From: Prochlorococcus marinus CUG1433
GTDB lineage: Bacteria; Cyanobacteriota; Cyanobacteriia; PCC-6307; Cyanobiaceae
Assembly: GCA_017644425.1 (NCBI GenBank)
Contig: JAEPLN010000001.1
Coordinates: forward strand, 124,001-188,000
DNA: 64,000 nt
Direction: 5' to 3'
A model generated the notes under the pieces. That model had not been told where the DNA came from and made no database searches. It worked only from the letters and a program-made list of their open reading frames with translations. The translations under genes were made by a program, and so were the position numbers. Shown one piece after another: positions 46,582-54,764 of this stretch; within the stretch, counting starts at the first letter, position 1, and each line of letters opens with the position of its first letter.

Positions 46582-47859
46582 ATGAGAATTTCAAGGCGTA
46601 TTTTGGCAGGATTAGCTACTGCCTCACTTGCGGTTACAGCAACTTCATGTGGTGGAGGTGGAACCTCCGGAAGTTTCGACGACACAGTAACGGTTGGTAT
46701 TTTACATTCGTTATCTGGAACAATGGCGATTTCTGAATCAACCCTAGTTGATACAGAAAAAATGGCTATTGAAGAGATAAATGCTGCTGGTGGTGTAAAA
46801 GTTGGCGGCAAAAGCTACAAGATAGAATACATAGTTGAAGATGGCGCATCAGATTGGCCAACTTTTGCTGAAAAATCCAAGAAACTTATAGACCAAGACG
46901 GAGTTCCTGTCGTATTTGGTGGTTGGACATCTGCGAGTAGAAAAGCAATGCTTCCAGTTTACGAATCAAAGGATGCTTTCCTTTACTACCCCATTCAATA
47001 TGAAGCCCAAGAATGTTCTAACAACATTTTCTATACAGGAGCAACCCCAAACCAACAGTCAGAACCTGCTACAGATTTCATGTATAAGCGTTCTCCCGCA
47101 GCTGGTGGAGATTTCTTCCTTGTAGGTTCAGATTATGTTTTCCCAAGAACTTCCAACACAATTACAAAAGCTCAGGTAAAACAATTAGGAGGTAAAGTTG
47201 TTGGCGAAGATTACCTTCCATTAGGAAATACTGAAGTTGCTCCAATTATCTCAAAAATCAAAAAGGCACTGCCTGAAGGTGGAATAATCATCAACACACT
47301 TAATGGTGATCAGAACGTTGCATTCTTTAAACAAATTCAAGACGCAGGTATCACTCCTTCAAGCGGTTACTACGTAATGAACTATTCAATTGCGGAAGAA
47401 GAGATTAGTACAATTGGTCCTGAGTTCCTAGAAGGTCATTACGGTGCTTGGAACTACATGATGTCAATCGATACTCCTGCATCTAAGAAATTCGCTCAAA
47501 ATTTCAAGAAAAGATGGGGAGCTGATCGTGTGGTAGCTGATCCTCAAGAATCAGCCTATAACATGGTTTATTTATGGAAACAGGCAGTTGAAGATGCTGG
47601 AACTTTTGACGACAACGCAGTAAGGGAAGCCTTAGTTGGACAAAAGTTTGATGCTCCACAAGGCCCTGTTGAAGTTATGCCTAATCACCACTTATCTCAA
47701 ACAGTAAGAATTGGACAGATTAATGCAGAGGGTGGATTTACAATCCTTGAAGAGACAGGAGTTGTTCTTCCCCAAGCATGGAACCAAAAGCATCCAAGTT
47801 CAAAAGGATTTGCATGTGATTGGACAGATCCTTCAAAAGGAGAAAAGTATAAGCTTTAA
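46582..47859 (+). CDS. urtA: Urea ABC transporter substrate-binding protein
   Basis: 425-aa periplasmic-binding protein of the Urt/Liv family. The N-terminal signal ends at TATSC (Cys23), a likely lipoprotein anchor. GILHSLSGTMAISE (~37-50), FGGWTSASRKAMLPVYE (~113-129) and NPP-type residues of the urea site identify UrtA. Binds urea with high affinity outside the inner membrane. First gene of urtABCDE and separated from urtB by a hairpin. Codon use is noticeably richer in C/G third positions than its neighbours, as expected for a highly expressed gene. Confidence 0.96.
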   Translation: MRISRRILAGLATASLAVTATSCGGGGTSGSFDDTVTVGILHSLSGTMAISESTLVDTEKMAIEEINAAGGVKVGGKSYKIEYIVEDGASDWPTFAEKSKKLIDQDGVPVVFGGWTSASRKAMLPVYESKDAFLYYPIQYEAQECSNNIFYTGATPNQQSEPATDFMYKRSPAAGGDFFLVGSDYVFPRTSNTITKAQVKQLGGKVVGEDYLPLGNTEVAPIISKIKKALPEGGIIINTLNGDQNVAFFKQIQDAGITPSSGYYVMNYSIAEEEISTIGPEFLEGHYGAWNYMMSIDTPASKKFAQNFKKRWGADRVVADPQESAYNMVYLWKQAVEDAGTFDDNAVREALVGQKFDAPQGPVEVMPNHHLSQTVRIGQINAEGGFTILEETGVVLPQAWNQKHPSSKGFACDWTDPSKGEKYKL

Positions 47860-47883
47860 TCTAATTAAAACCTATACTCTTAA

Positions 47884-47915
47884 ATAAAAGGAGGTTAACA
47901 CCTCCTTTTATTTTA
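47884..47915 (+). terminator. Hairpin between urtA and urtB (attenuator or partial terminator)
   Basis: Perfect 12-bp inverted repeat, ATAAAAGGAGGT (47884-47895) and ACCTCCTTTTAT (47900-47911), with a TAAC loop and TTTT partly inside the 3' arm and after it. The GGAGG/CCTCC core gives a stable stem. It lies 24 bp after urtA, so it could lower urtB-E expression relative to urtA or protect the urtA mRNA 3' end. Confidence 0.75.
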
Positions 47916-47941
47916 TATAATCAAATATTTTATTTTCTAAA

Positions 47942-49096
47942 TTGGAGTTACTTCTAGACAGTCTTTTTAATGGTGTTGCAATCGGATCTGTACTTCTTGT
48001 TGCTGCCTTGGGTCTGGCAATTGTTTTTGGTCTGATGGGTGTAATAAATCTTGCCCATGGAGAACTTATGATGCTTGGGGCTTACACAACATACGTAACA
48101 CAATTAATTTTCAAATTGCCTTTATTAAAACCTTTCTACAATTCGTACATAATAGTTTCAATTTTCCTTGCTTTTATTGTTAGTGGAGTAGTAGGCATAC
48201 TCCTGGAAAAAACTATAATAAGAAAGCTTTATGGAAGTCCGCTAGAAACACTTCTTGCAACTTGGGGTGTAAGCTTAATTCTTCAACAATTTGTAAGAAG
48301 TGTACCTTTAGCTTATGGGACTGGTCTGGTTATAAGTCTTTTAATAGGTTTATTCCTACCGACAACATTCTCATCAAAAATAAAAGAATCAATAAATTTC
48401 AAATATTTTAAATTTAGTTCTTGGATATTTGCTGCTTTAACTGGGGTCCTGACAGGAAGCTTAATCTCGTCATCTGTCAGCAAACTTAGTAGAGCAAGCG
48501 CTCGAAATGTTGATGTAACAGCACCCGCATGGATGAGAGGTCAAGTAGAAATTTTTGGCACTGCCTTTCCTAAAACAAGATTAATGATAATTGTCATTAC
48601 TTTAATATCTGTAATCGCAATAACATTATTTCTTAATCAAAGTGCCTGGGGGATGCGTATAAGAGCCGTTACCCAGAACCGACAAATGAGTGATTGTCTT
48701 GGTATCTCTACTGAAAAAGTGGATATAATTACTTTTGGAATTGGATCTGGCTTAGCAGGAGTTGCCGGGGTAGCAGTATCTCTTTTAGGTTCTGTAGGAC
48801 CAAATGTTGGAGGAAACTATATAGTTGGTTGTTTTATGGTTGTAGTGCTGGGAGGAGTGGGTAATTTATTAGGAACAGTATTTGCTTCATTTGGAATAGG
48901 AATAATGACTGATTTAATTGGAGCTGGAAGGCTCTTATCAATATGGCCAGATATGCCTTTACCTTTATCAAACACAATCAACTTTTTTGCGACAACAAGC
49001 ATGGCAAGAGTAATGATATTTGCACTAATCGTTATATTTTTACAATTTAAACCTACAGGTTTATTTCCTCAAAAAGGAAGGATGGTTGAAAACTAA
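47942..49096 (+). CDS. urtB: Urea ABC transporter permease UrtB
   Basis: 384-aa LivH-type permease with about nine helices. GVINLAHGELMMLGAYTTYV (~32-51) and GSVGPNVGGNYIVGCFMVVVLGGVGN (~283-308) are typical. The start is TTG 47942 (MELLLDSLFNGVAIGS). Forms the membrane channel with UrtC; 4-bp-type overlap, the stop codon sharing base 49096 with the urtC start. Confidence 0.93.
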   Translation: MELLLDSLFNGVAIGSVLLVAALGLAIVFGLMGVINLAHGELMMLGAYTTYVTQLIFKLPLLKPFYNSYIIVSIFLAFIVSGVVGILLEKTIIRKLYGSPLETLLATWGVSLILQQFVRSVPLAYGTGLVISLLIGLFLPTTFSSKIKESINFKYFKFSSWIFAALTGVLTGSLISSSVSKLSRASARNVDVTAPAWMRGQVEIFGTAFPKTRLMIIVITLISVIAITLFLNQSAWGMRIRAVTQNRQMSDCLGISTEKVDIITFGIGSGLAGVAGVAVSLLGSVGPNVGGNYIVGCFMVVVLGGVGNLLGTVFASFGIGIMTDLIGAGRLLSIWPDMPLPLSNTINFFATTSMARVMIFALIVIFLQFKPTGLFPQKGRMVEN

Positions 49097-50226
49097 TGTC
49101 CTTAAATAAAATTAAATTAGATAAAAAAATAGTATTGTCATTTTGGATAATATTAATAGCCTTAATTATTGCAGCACCAACTCTACTTCCTGTTTTTAGA
49201 CTAAATCTTCTAGGTAGATACTTATCCTTATCCATAGTTGCACTTGGTGTTGATCTTATCTGGGGATATACAGGTTTACTAAGTCTTGGACAAGGGATAT
49301 TTTTTGCACTAGGTGGATATTGTGCAGCAATGTATTTGCAAATAACCAGCTCTTCTGAATTTCCAAATAATATTCCTGAATTTTTTGCCTTATATGGTGT
49401 TGAAAAATTACCTTTTTTCTGGGAACCTTTTAGATCGCCTGTTTTTACCTTCTTCGCAATCTGGATAATTCCAGCATTAGTTGCTGGTTTAATTGGATTT
49501 CTTGTTTTCAGGAATAGAATTAAAGGTGTATATTTTTCTATACTTACCCAAGCTTCTCTTCTTGTATTCTTTAATTTCTTTAATGGTCAACAAAAACTTA
49601 TAAATGGAACAAATGGATTAAAAACAGATGTAACACAACTATTTGGTCAGATGGTAGGTTCTGAATACATGCAAAGATTGTTCTTTTGGATAACTGCCAT
49701 CCTAGTAATAGCAGCGTGGTTTTTTGCAAAGTGGGTAGTTAAAGGTAGATTTGGCAATATTCTTATAGGAATTCGAGATGATGAACCAAGAGTTAGGTTT
49801 ACAGGATATAATCCAGTGATATTCAAGACTATAATATTTTCGATTGCTGGAGGTCTCGCTGGAATTTCGGGAGCTCTATATACTGTTCAATCAGGAATAG
49901 TATCACCTCAATTTATGACAGTTCCCTTTTCCATAGAAATGGTTATATGGGTTGCAGTTGGAGGGAGAGGAACTTTATTAGGAGCGATACTTGGAGCAGT
50001 TTTCATCAACTATGCAAAAAGTCTTGTAAGTGAAGCTTTACCCGCTAGCTGGATGTTTATTCAAGGAGGGTTGTTTATTTTAGTTGTAACAGCACTGCCA
50101 GAAGGAGTTTTAGGATGGATTCAAGGAGATGGTCCTAGGAATCTTCTTCAAAGATTTGGTTTAAAAAGGAAGATTGAAACCTATCCAAGCTTAGAAATTA
50201 ACAATAAGAGGGGGAATAATGAATAA
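49096..50226 (+). CDS. urtC: Urea ABC transporter permease UrtC
   Basis: 376-aa LivM-type permease. SIVALGVDLIWGYTGLLSLGQGIFFALGGY (~42-71) is the family signature, and GVYFSILTQASLLVF follows. Overlaps urtB by one base and urtD by 8 bp, so translation of urtBCD is probably coupled. Confidence 0.93.
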   Translation: MSLNKIKLDKKIVLSFWIILIALIIAAPTLLPVFRLNLLGRYLSLSIVALGVDLIWGYTGLLSLGQGIFFALGGYCAAMYLQITSSSEFPNNIPEFFALYGVEKLPFFWEPFRSPVFTFFAIWIIPALVAGLIGFLVFRNRIKGVYFSILTQASLLVFFNFFNGQQKLINGTNGLKTDVTQLFGQMVGSEYMQRLFFWITAILVIAAWFFAKWVVKGRFGNILIGIRDDEPRVRFTGYNPVIFKTIIFSIAGGLAGISGALYTVQSGIVSPQFMTVPFSIEMVIWVAVGGRGTLLGAILGAVFINYAKSLVSEALPASWMFIQGGLFILVVTALPEGVLGWIQGDGPRNLLQRFGLKRKIETYPSLEINNKRGNNE

Positions 50227-50968
50227 TATAGATCTTCTAAATTTAATTGATATTACTGTTAGTTTCGAGGGTTTTTTAGCTCTAAACAAACTTAATTTAA
50301 ATTTAAAGAAAGGAGAATTAAGAGCTGTAATAGGACCCAACGGCGCAGGTAAAACAACATTTCTTGATGTAATAACTGGAAAGGTTAAGCCAACAAAAGG
50401 TGAAGTGATTTTTAAAGGTAAATCTCTAGTAGGTAAAAGGGAGCACAAAATAGCCAGACTAGGAGTTGGAAGAAAGTTTCAAAGTCCAAGAATCTTTGAA
50501 AATCTAACAGTTAAAGAAAATCTTGAAATATCGGTGACAACTCCTAAAAGTCCTTTAAACCTCATAAATAAAAGTATTAAGGATGAGCAGCTTAATGAGA
50601 TTGAACGTCTTATGAAGATTGTTAATTTAGCTCAAAAAGTTGATTCTAAAGCTGGATCTTTATCTCATGGCCAAAAACAATGGCTTGAGATAGCAATGTT
50701 AGTAGGACAGAAGCCAGATTTAATGTTGGTAGATGAACCTGTTGCTGGTTTAACTGATGAAGAAACTGATCTAACAGCTGATTTATTAAAATCTTTATCG
50801 GGAGAAAATACCGTAGTAGTAATTGATCACGATATGGAATTCATAAGAAGACTTGATAGTAATGTTTCAGTATTAAATCAGGGCACTGTATTATGTGAGG
50901 GAACGATGGAAACCATACAAAAAGACAAAAAAGTTATTGATGTTTATTTAGGAAGACCTGAGGACTAG
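50219..50968 (+). CDS. urtD: Urea ABC transporter ATPase UrtD
   Basis: 249-aa LivG-type ATPase: Walker A GPNGAGKTT (~40-48), signature LSHGQKQWLEIAM (~148-160; Gly-Gln kept, SHGQ variant normal for UrtD) and Walker B LMLVDEP (~168-174). Hydrolyses ATP for urea import. 2 bp before urtE. Confidence 0.95.
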   Translation: MNNIDLLNLIDITVSFEGFLALNKLNLNLKKGELRAVIGPNGAGKTTFLDVITGKVKPTKGEVIFKGKSLVGKREHKIARLGVGRKFQSPRIFENLTVKENLEISVTTPKSPLNLINKSIKDEQLNEIERLMKIVNLAQKVDSKAGSLSHGQKQWLEIAMLVGQKPDLMLVDEPVAGLTDEETDLTADLLKSLSGENTVVVIDHDMEFIRRLDSNVSVLNQGTVLCEGTMETIQKDKKVIDVYLGRPED

Positions 50969-50970
50969 TT

Positions 50971-51681
50971 ATGGAAAATTTACTCGAAATAAAATCGTTA
51001 AATACTTATTATGGCGAGAGTCATATTCTTAGGGATGTAGATTTAAATGTTAAATCAGGAGAAATGGTTTGTTTGATTGGAAGAAATGGAGTTGGCAAAA
51101 CAACTTTATTGAAATCACTTATTGGATTGTTAAAACAAAGAAAAGGTGATATTTATTTGATTGGCGAAAATATCAATAGAAAAGCTCCTCATCAGAGGGC
51201 GAGAAAAGGAATGGCTTACGTTCCTCAAGGGAGAGAAATCATTCCATATCTATCAGTTGAAGAGAATCTCATGCTAGGAATGGAGTCTCTGCCAGGAGGA
51301 TTATCTAAGAACAAGAAAATAGATCCATTTATTTATGATCTCTTCCCAATCCTAAAAGATTTTCTACAAAGGAGAGGAGGAGATCTTAGTGGAGGACAAC
51401 AACAGCAACTAGCTATTGCAAGAGCATTACTGGGAAAACCTCAACTGCTATTACTTGACGAGCCAACGGAAGGTATTCAGCCAAATATAGTTTTAGATAT
51501 CGAAAATGCAATCAATCAGATAATTAGAGATACAGGAATAGGTGTTTTATTAGTAGAACAACACTTACATTTTGTCAGGCAAGCCAACAGATATTATGCG
51601 ATGCAACGAGGAGGTATTGTTGCCAGCGGAAATACTAGTGACTTGAGTCAAGCAGTTATTGATAAGTTCTTAAGCGTTTAA
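50971..51681 (+). CDS. urtE: Urea ABC transporter ATPase UrtE
   Basis: 236-aa LivF-type ATPase: LNTYYGESHILRDV near the start, Walker A GRNGVGKTT (~38-46), AYVPQGREIIP (~82-92), signature LSGGQQQQLAIARAL (~136-150) and Walker B LLLLDEP (~157-163). Pairs with UrtD. Last gene of the urea island. Confidence 0.96.
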   Translation: MENLLEIKSLNTYYGESHILRDVDLNVKSGEMVCLIGRNGVGKTTLLKSLIGLLKQRKGDIYLIGENINRKAPHQRARKGMAYVPQGREIIPYLSVEENLMLGMESLPGGLSKNKKIDPFIYDLFPILKDFLQRRGGDLSGGQQQQLAIARALLGKPQLLLLDEPTEGIQPNIVLDIENAINQIIRDTGIGVLLVEQHLHFVRQANRYYAMQRGGIVASGNTSDLSQAVIDKFLSV

Positions 51682-51710
51682 GTAAATATTTTATATTAAA
51701 AATATTTTAA

Positions 51711-51890
51711 TCATTTTTCGCATCTTATAAGGTCTATACTGTTTGGATGCTCATTTATAAACTTATTAAATTCCATTGCTAGTGTTCTAGCCTCGTAAGC
51801 GTCAAAAGCATAAAAACAATTTTCTATTCTTATATTTTGAAAATCACGGTAATGGACTGTATATGGCTTCAACATGTTAATTTTGTTCAT
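51711..51890 (-). CDS. Small conserved-looking protein, 59 aa
   Basis: ATG at 51890 opens a 59-codon frame containing KPYTVHYRDFQNIRIENC and FDAYEARTLAMEFNKFI, with a mixed, non-repetitive composition typical of a real soluble protein. The segment FDAYEARTLAMEFN looks like a short marine picocyanobacterial family, but I cannot name it. It converges on urtE, 29 bp apart. Confidence 0.6.
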   Translation of the reverse strand: MNKINMLKPYTVHYRDFQNIRIENCFYAFDAYEARTLAMEFNKFINEHPNSIDLIRCEK

Positions 51891-51984
51891 TTTAATTTGC
51901 TAAAAAGCAATTAACTCATATCTCAACCATGCATATGATCATAAATTTTAAGCACATCTTTTGTGGTTATCAAAATATATTGAC

Positions 51985-52053
51985 TTAACTTATGTATTTA
52001 AAGATACTTAACTTATGTATTTAAAGATACTTAACTTATGTATTTAAAGATAC
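51985..52053. repeat. Three perfect tandem copies of a 23-bp repeat
   Basis: The unit TTAACTTATGTATTTAAAGA plus TAC (23 bp) occurs three times head-to-tail at 51985-52007, 52008-52030 and 52031-52053 without a mismatch, then degenerates after TTAA. Each unit holds a small dyad, GTAT-TTAAAG-ATAC. It lies in a gene-poor accessory stretch. Spacers are absent, so it is not a CRISPR array. Confidence 0.95.
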
Positions 52054-52073
52054 TTAAGTAACCTAAAAATTAT

Positions 52074-52178
52074 TTATTTTTTTTTTGAATCTTGTTTTTT
52101 ACCCTCTATTAAAAAAACAAATTTTGATAAGATAGAGCCAAAAACTGGAACCCAAAACCTTTCATAAAAAAATTTCAT
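52074..52178 (-). CDS. Possible 34-aa peptide
   Basis: ATG at 52178 gives MKFFYERFWVPVFGSILSKF and a lysine-rich end; residues ~8-24 are hydrophobic and could be a membrane helix. Its start lies 7 bp after the stop of the startless frame at 52185-52427 on the same strand. Short and unassigned, so coding status is uncertain; the poly-A tail of the frame (ten A) could also mark a degraded gene. Confidence 0.35.
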   Translation of the reverse strand: MKFFYERFWVPVFGSILSKFVFLIEGKKQDSKKK

Positions 52179-52184
52179 AAAAAA

Positions 52185-52427
52185 TTAAGCAGCTAATGAT
52201 TCGTTATCTTCAATTTCAGTTTTATTTATAAACTTCAAATCTATAGAATTAAATAAATGTTGCATAAGTAAAAAATCAAGTTCCCCTTTCAACAAACTAA
52301 CATCTGATGAAAGTAGATCATCAACAAAATCATCAAAAGTATCTGAAAGAGGAATCACGACTAAAGTTTTATTTTTGCCATTATCCTCGCATAAAAAATA
52401 AAAGTCAACAAATTTGAATATTAATTT
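52185..52427 (-). pseudogene. Open frame with no usable start codon, probable gene remnant
   Basis: About 80 codons are open in this frame, encoding protein-like sequence (VVIPLSDTFDDFVDDLLSSD, then KGELDFLLMQHLFNSIDLKF, ending NESLAA). No ATG precedes it after the stop at 52428-52430, and only an internal GTG (in KTLVVIP) is available. This suggests loss of the 5' end of a short lineage-specific gene, or an unusual start. Family unknown. Confidence 0.45.
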
Positions 52428-52763
52428 TTAAATTATTGAAAATTAATTTATTGAGACTAAAAATTTAAATGATAAATATTAACAAGCAAAATAATATATT
52501 TAATATCAAGCTAAGGGTCTTTGAATTAAATTTCATTTATATCGCTTTTCTTAATTTTATATCTATCGTTATTAGGATTATCAAAATGACAACACAAGTA
52601 TTTGACTAAAAAGAAATTTAAAGAAATCATTATCAAACCATTTAATTCATTTATAGCAAGACTTTTAATGTGCCAATTGGAAAAGAATCACTTAAAAAGT
52701 TTTTAGGAAATAAATTTATGAAAGAAATCAAATTTGATATTATAAAGAGTTAATTTTTAAAAA
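52428..52763. other. Gene-free stretch with short ORF fragments
   Basis: Very AT-rich. The plus strand holds only fragments, such as a 7-codon ATG frame at about 52584 and a 33-codon startless frame ending at 52753 that encodes IGKESLKKFLGNKFMKEI. These could be the debris of a small gene. I see no RNA gene, terminator or clear promoter. Confidence 0.4.
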
Positions 52764-53078
52764 TTATTTTTTAATTAGCTCAAAGTAACCATTTTTATTT
52801 AATAAGTACTTATCAAACCAAAGGCTTAATAGATTATCTAATCCTATTCCATTCATTTTATTTATTTGAGAAGTCTTATAGTCTGAAAGTGCAAGCAATA
52901 AATACGGAAAAATCATATCAGAAACCCCTTTTGGAAGTTTTTCTAAAGGAACTCCATGTGCTCTATCCCATAAAATTTGCATATCCTGAGAGAATAAAGA
53001 ACTCCAATAAGAAAAATTACAATATAGTTTTTCTGGAGGAAGTAGATTTACAGATAAAACTGGAAGAGAAGAATTCAT
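52764..53078 (-). CDS. Hypothetical protein, 104 aa
   Basis: Soluble protein with no signal peptide and a central aromatic and proline-containing segment (LYCNFSYWSSLFSQDMQILWDRAHGVPLEKLPKG, split here as ~18-51) and a C-terminal helical region. Composition is protein-like and it is the longest frame in the area. No family recognised; probably lineage-specific. Upstream is a 19-bp dyad at 53175-53193. Confidence 0.55.
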   Translation of the reverse strand: MNSSLPVLSVNLLPPEKLYCNFSYWSSLFSQDMQILWDRAHGVPLEKLPKGVSDMIFPYLLLALSDYKTSQINKMNGIGLDNLLSLWFDKYLLNKNGYFELIKK

Positions 53079-53174
53079 AGGAAAAGATATTTTATTAATA
53101 AATTGAATTTAGGTTTTGGGAAATGGCGATAAATAATTTCTAATACACAAATCTCCCATAAATACAAATCCAAT

Positions 53175-53193
53175 GTAACGCACAGTGCATTAC
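53175..53193. promoter_or_regulatory. 19-bp near-perfect palindrome, possible operator
   Basis: GTAACGCACAGTGCATTAC reads as the same sequence on the other strand except for one pair and the centre. It is unusually GC-rich for this region and lies ~97 bp upstream of the 104-aa gene and 14 bp beyond the 3' end of the ribbon-helix-helix-like gene. No T-run follows, so operator is likelier than terminator. Confidence 0.45.
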
Positions 53194-53206
53194 TTAACAA
53201 CACTTT

Positions 53207-53605
53207 TTATCTGTTGTATTTATCCATCATTTCCTGAAATTTAAGGAATGATAAAAACTGTTTATAAGTTTTCAAGTCAAAAGCCTCCTGATTTGCTTCA
53301 GTTAAATGGGTTGATTTACCAGTATTAAAATAATTTCCTAATTTAGTATCAATTGATAGTTTTGGATTATCTATAAAGTCAGCAGAATTATCAGATAAGG
53401 TTTCTTTATCAGAAGAATTCATTTGATATGATTGAGTTACTTTGCCATTTTTTTTATTAAATATCCCTCGTATAGAAAGTGCTTCCTCCACTAAAATACT
53501 TACTATTTTTGAATTACTTAAATTGTTCTCAATGCTCAAATTATCAATTATTTTCATAACATCTTCCCTAGGAATAAAACCAACTCTTTTTTTCTTGGTA
53601 GGCAT
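53207..53605 (-). CDS. Ribbon-helix-helix-like protein, 132 aa
   Basis: Residues ~1-50 (MPTKKKRVGFIPREDVMKII, then IENNLSNSKIVSILVEEALS) have the basic strand plus two-helix pattern of RHH/CopG-type DNA-binding proteins; the rest is Ser/Asp/Asn-rich with a helical C-terminus (QAFDLKTYKQFLSFLKFQEMMD, shown in part). This suggests a small regulator, but no family is recognised. An imperfect inverted repeat (53625-53649) lies just upstream of its start, overlapping the divergent promoter. Confidence 0.6.
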   Translation of the reverse strand: MPTKKKRVGFIPREDVMKIIDNLSIENNLSNSKIVSILVEEALSIRGIFNKKNGKVTQSYQMNSSDKETLSDNSADFIDNPKLSIDTKLGNYFNTGKSTHLTEANQEAFDLKTYKQFLSFLKFQEMMDKYNR

Positions 53606-53624
53606 TTAAAAATTAATTAAAGTT

Positions 53625-53658
53625 CAGCACTTGACTGTCATAAGTGTTGCACTATATT
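53625..53658 (+). promoter_or_regulatory. Sigma-70-like promoter with overlapping inverted repeat
   Basis: TTGACT (53631-53636) and TATATT (53653-53658) with a 16-bp spacer make a good -35/-10 pair for the 51-aa gene at 53676. The imperfect repeat CAGCACTT (53625-53632) / AAGTGTTG (53642-53649) overlaps the -35 element and spacer, where a repressor such as the divergent RHH-like protein could bind. Confidence 0.5.
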
Positions 53659-53675
53659 CACTATAAGTCAATTAA

Positions 53676-53831
53676 ATGCTTATGATTTTACCAACTACCT
53701 TACTTTTAGTAGCCCTTGGATATCTTTTCTACACCTCAAAAAAAGAACTTTCCCTGGATCATCATGACCCTATAGAAAACCAAAAAGAGAATGATGATTT
53801 GTATAAAGATTTAGAGGATCTATTTATTTAA
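53676..53831 (+). CDS. Small membrane-anchored protein, 51 aa
   Basis: ATG 53676 opens 51 codons: an N-terminal hydrophobic anchor (MILPTTLLLVALGYLFYTS, ~3-21) and an acidic cytosolic-type tail (HHDPIENQKENDDLYKDLED). It follows a good sigma-70 promoter by 18 bp. An alternative ATG is at 53682. No family recognised. Confidence 0.6.
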   Translation: MLMILPTTLLLVALGYLFYTSKKELSLDHHDPIENQKENDDLYKDLEDLFI

Positions 53832-53924
53832 AATATATACATTTATAATAAAGAACTTTGTTTGTTGACTAAAGATATACAAAATTTAAAACATAATTAG
53901 AATGATAATAAATATTTATAATCA

Positions 53925-54221
53925 ATGACTGTCCATCAAGATTACGAAATAAAAATCAATCTTAATGAATTGATTGAGAAGAGAATTCCATGTTGTGATT
54001 TACTTCATCCAGATCATTGTCTAACAGAAAAACAAGTCTCTGAAATTGCACACGATATTCGTATGGATTTAAATTTGCATGATCTTTACAAGCAAGTTGA
54101 TCAACACATTTTGAATTATGTAAATGCAGCTGGTATTGATAACAAAGATCACTGGGTTGAACCTAATCTTCCAGATTTGGATAGAGATTTAAAAGAAGAA
54201 GTTGGTATAGAATTTGATTAA
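53925..54221 (+). CDS. Conserved hypothetical protein, 98 aa
   Basis: Acidic soluble protein with a Cys-Cys and His-rich segment, RIPCCDLLHPDHCLTEKQV (~21-39), followed by helical sequence and an acidic C-terminus. Three Cys and several His could bind metal, but this is a guess. It looks like a real marine picocyanobacterial family of unknown function. A 20-bp AT-rich near-palindrome (53904-53923) lies directly before the start codon. Confidence 0.65.
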   Translation: MTVHQDYEIKINLNELIEKRIPCCDLLHPDHCLTEKQVSEIAHDIRMDLNLHDLYKQVDQHILNYVNAAGIDNKDHWVEPNLPDLDRDLKEEVGIEFD

Positions 54222-54243
54222 TCTTTTTTTTTTACAAATGAAA

Positions 54244-54393
54244 TTAATATATGTATTTTTTTTCTAAATCATCTATTAATTTATAAATACTTTTAGCTGA
54301 TCTCTTTCTTTTTTTTAAAATTTTAAAAACTATAAACCCAATTAATACTGCAAAAATAGGTGTGAAAATAATAATTTCATAATTCATAACCAT
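54244..54393 (-). CDS. Small membrane protein, 49 aa
   Basis: ATG at 54393 (or in-frame ATG 54387) opens a frame with one N-terminal helix (IIIFTPIFAVLIGFIVF, ~7-23), then the strongly basic KILKKRKRSAKS and a helical end (LIDDLEKKYIY). Single-span, positive-inside topology. No family recognised; converges on the 98-aa gene. Confidence 0.5.
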   Translation of the reverse strand: MVMNYEIIIFTPIFAVLIGFIVFKILKKRKRSAKSIYKLIDDLEKKYIY

Positions 54394-54559
54394 CAAACAG
54401 AAGCATATTATTTAAATTATTAAAAAGTCTGAATCAATAAAATAGGTACTTTATACAAAAATACTTCACTATAAACAATTAAGAATTTTTATAAAAATGT
54501 GAAAGATTTAAAAATTTTTTTTAAATTATGTAGAAATAAACTTTAATTAAATAGAGATA

Positions 54560-54742
54560 ATGATTAATTATTTTGCCTTAACAGCAACTGAGATCGGAAT
54601 CGGTAAAATAGAGTTAACCGTTATTGGAGCAGTAATTTTAATTTTTCCAATTTTGTTTGTTTATGCATCTAAAAACCTTGATGCTAAAGGAGTTTTTGAA
54701 TGGATGATGGAGAAACCTAATGATTGGATAGGAAAAAAATAA
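54560..54742 (+). CDS. Small membrane protein, 60 aa
   Basis: 60 aa with one hydrophobic helix (LTVIGAVILIFPILFVYASK, ~19-38), then a polar tail GVFEWMMEKPNDWIGKK. Protein-like and preceded by an AT-rich region with a plausible promoter. Unknown function; typical of the small membrane proteins found in Prochlorococcus. Confidence 0.6.
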   Translation: MINYFALTATEIGIGKIELTVIGAVILIFPILFVYASKNLDAKGVFEWMMEKPNDWIGKK

Positions 54743-54764
54743 GACTTTAAAAATTTACATTCCT

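Noticed and set aside
51985-52053. CRISPR-like repeats
   Set aside because: Copies are directly adjacent with no spacers and no cas genes are present.
53904-53923. 20-bp AT-rich near-palindrome that looks Fur-like before the 98-aa gene
   Set aside because: Nine of ten pairs match, but it is nearly pure A/T, overlaps the ribosome-binding region and fits the Fur box poorly; could be chance.
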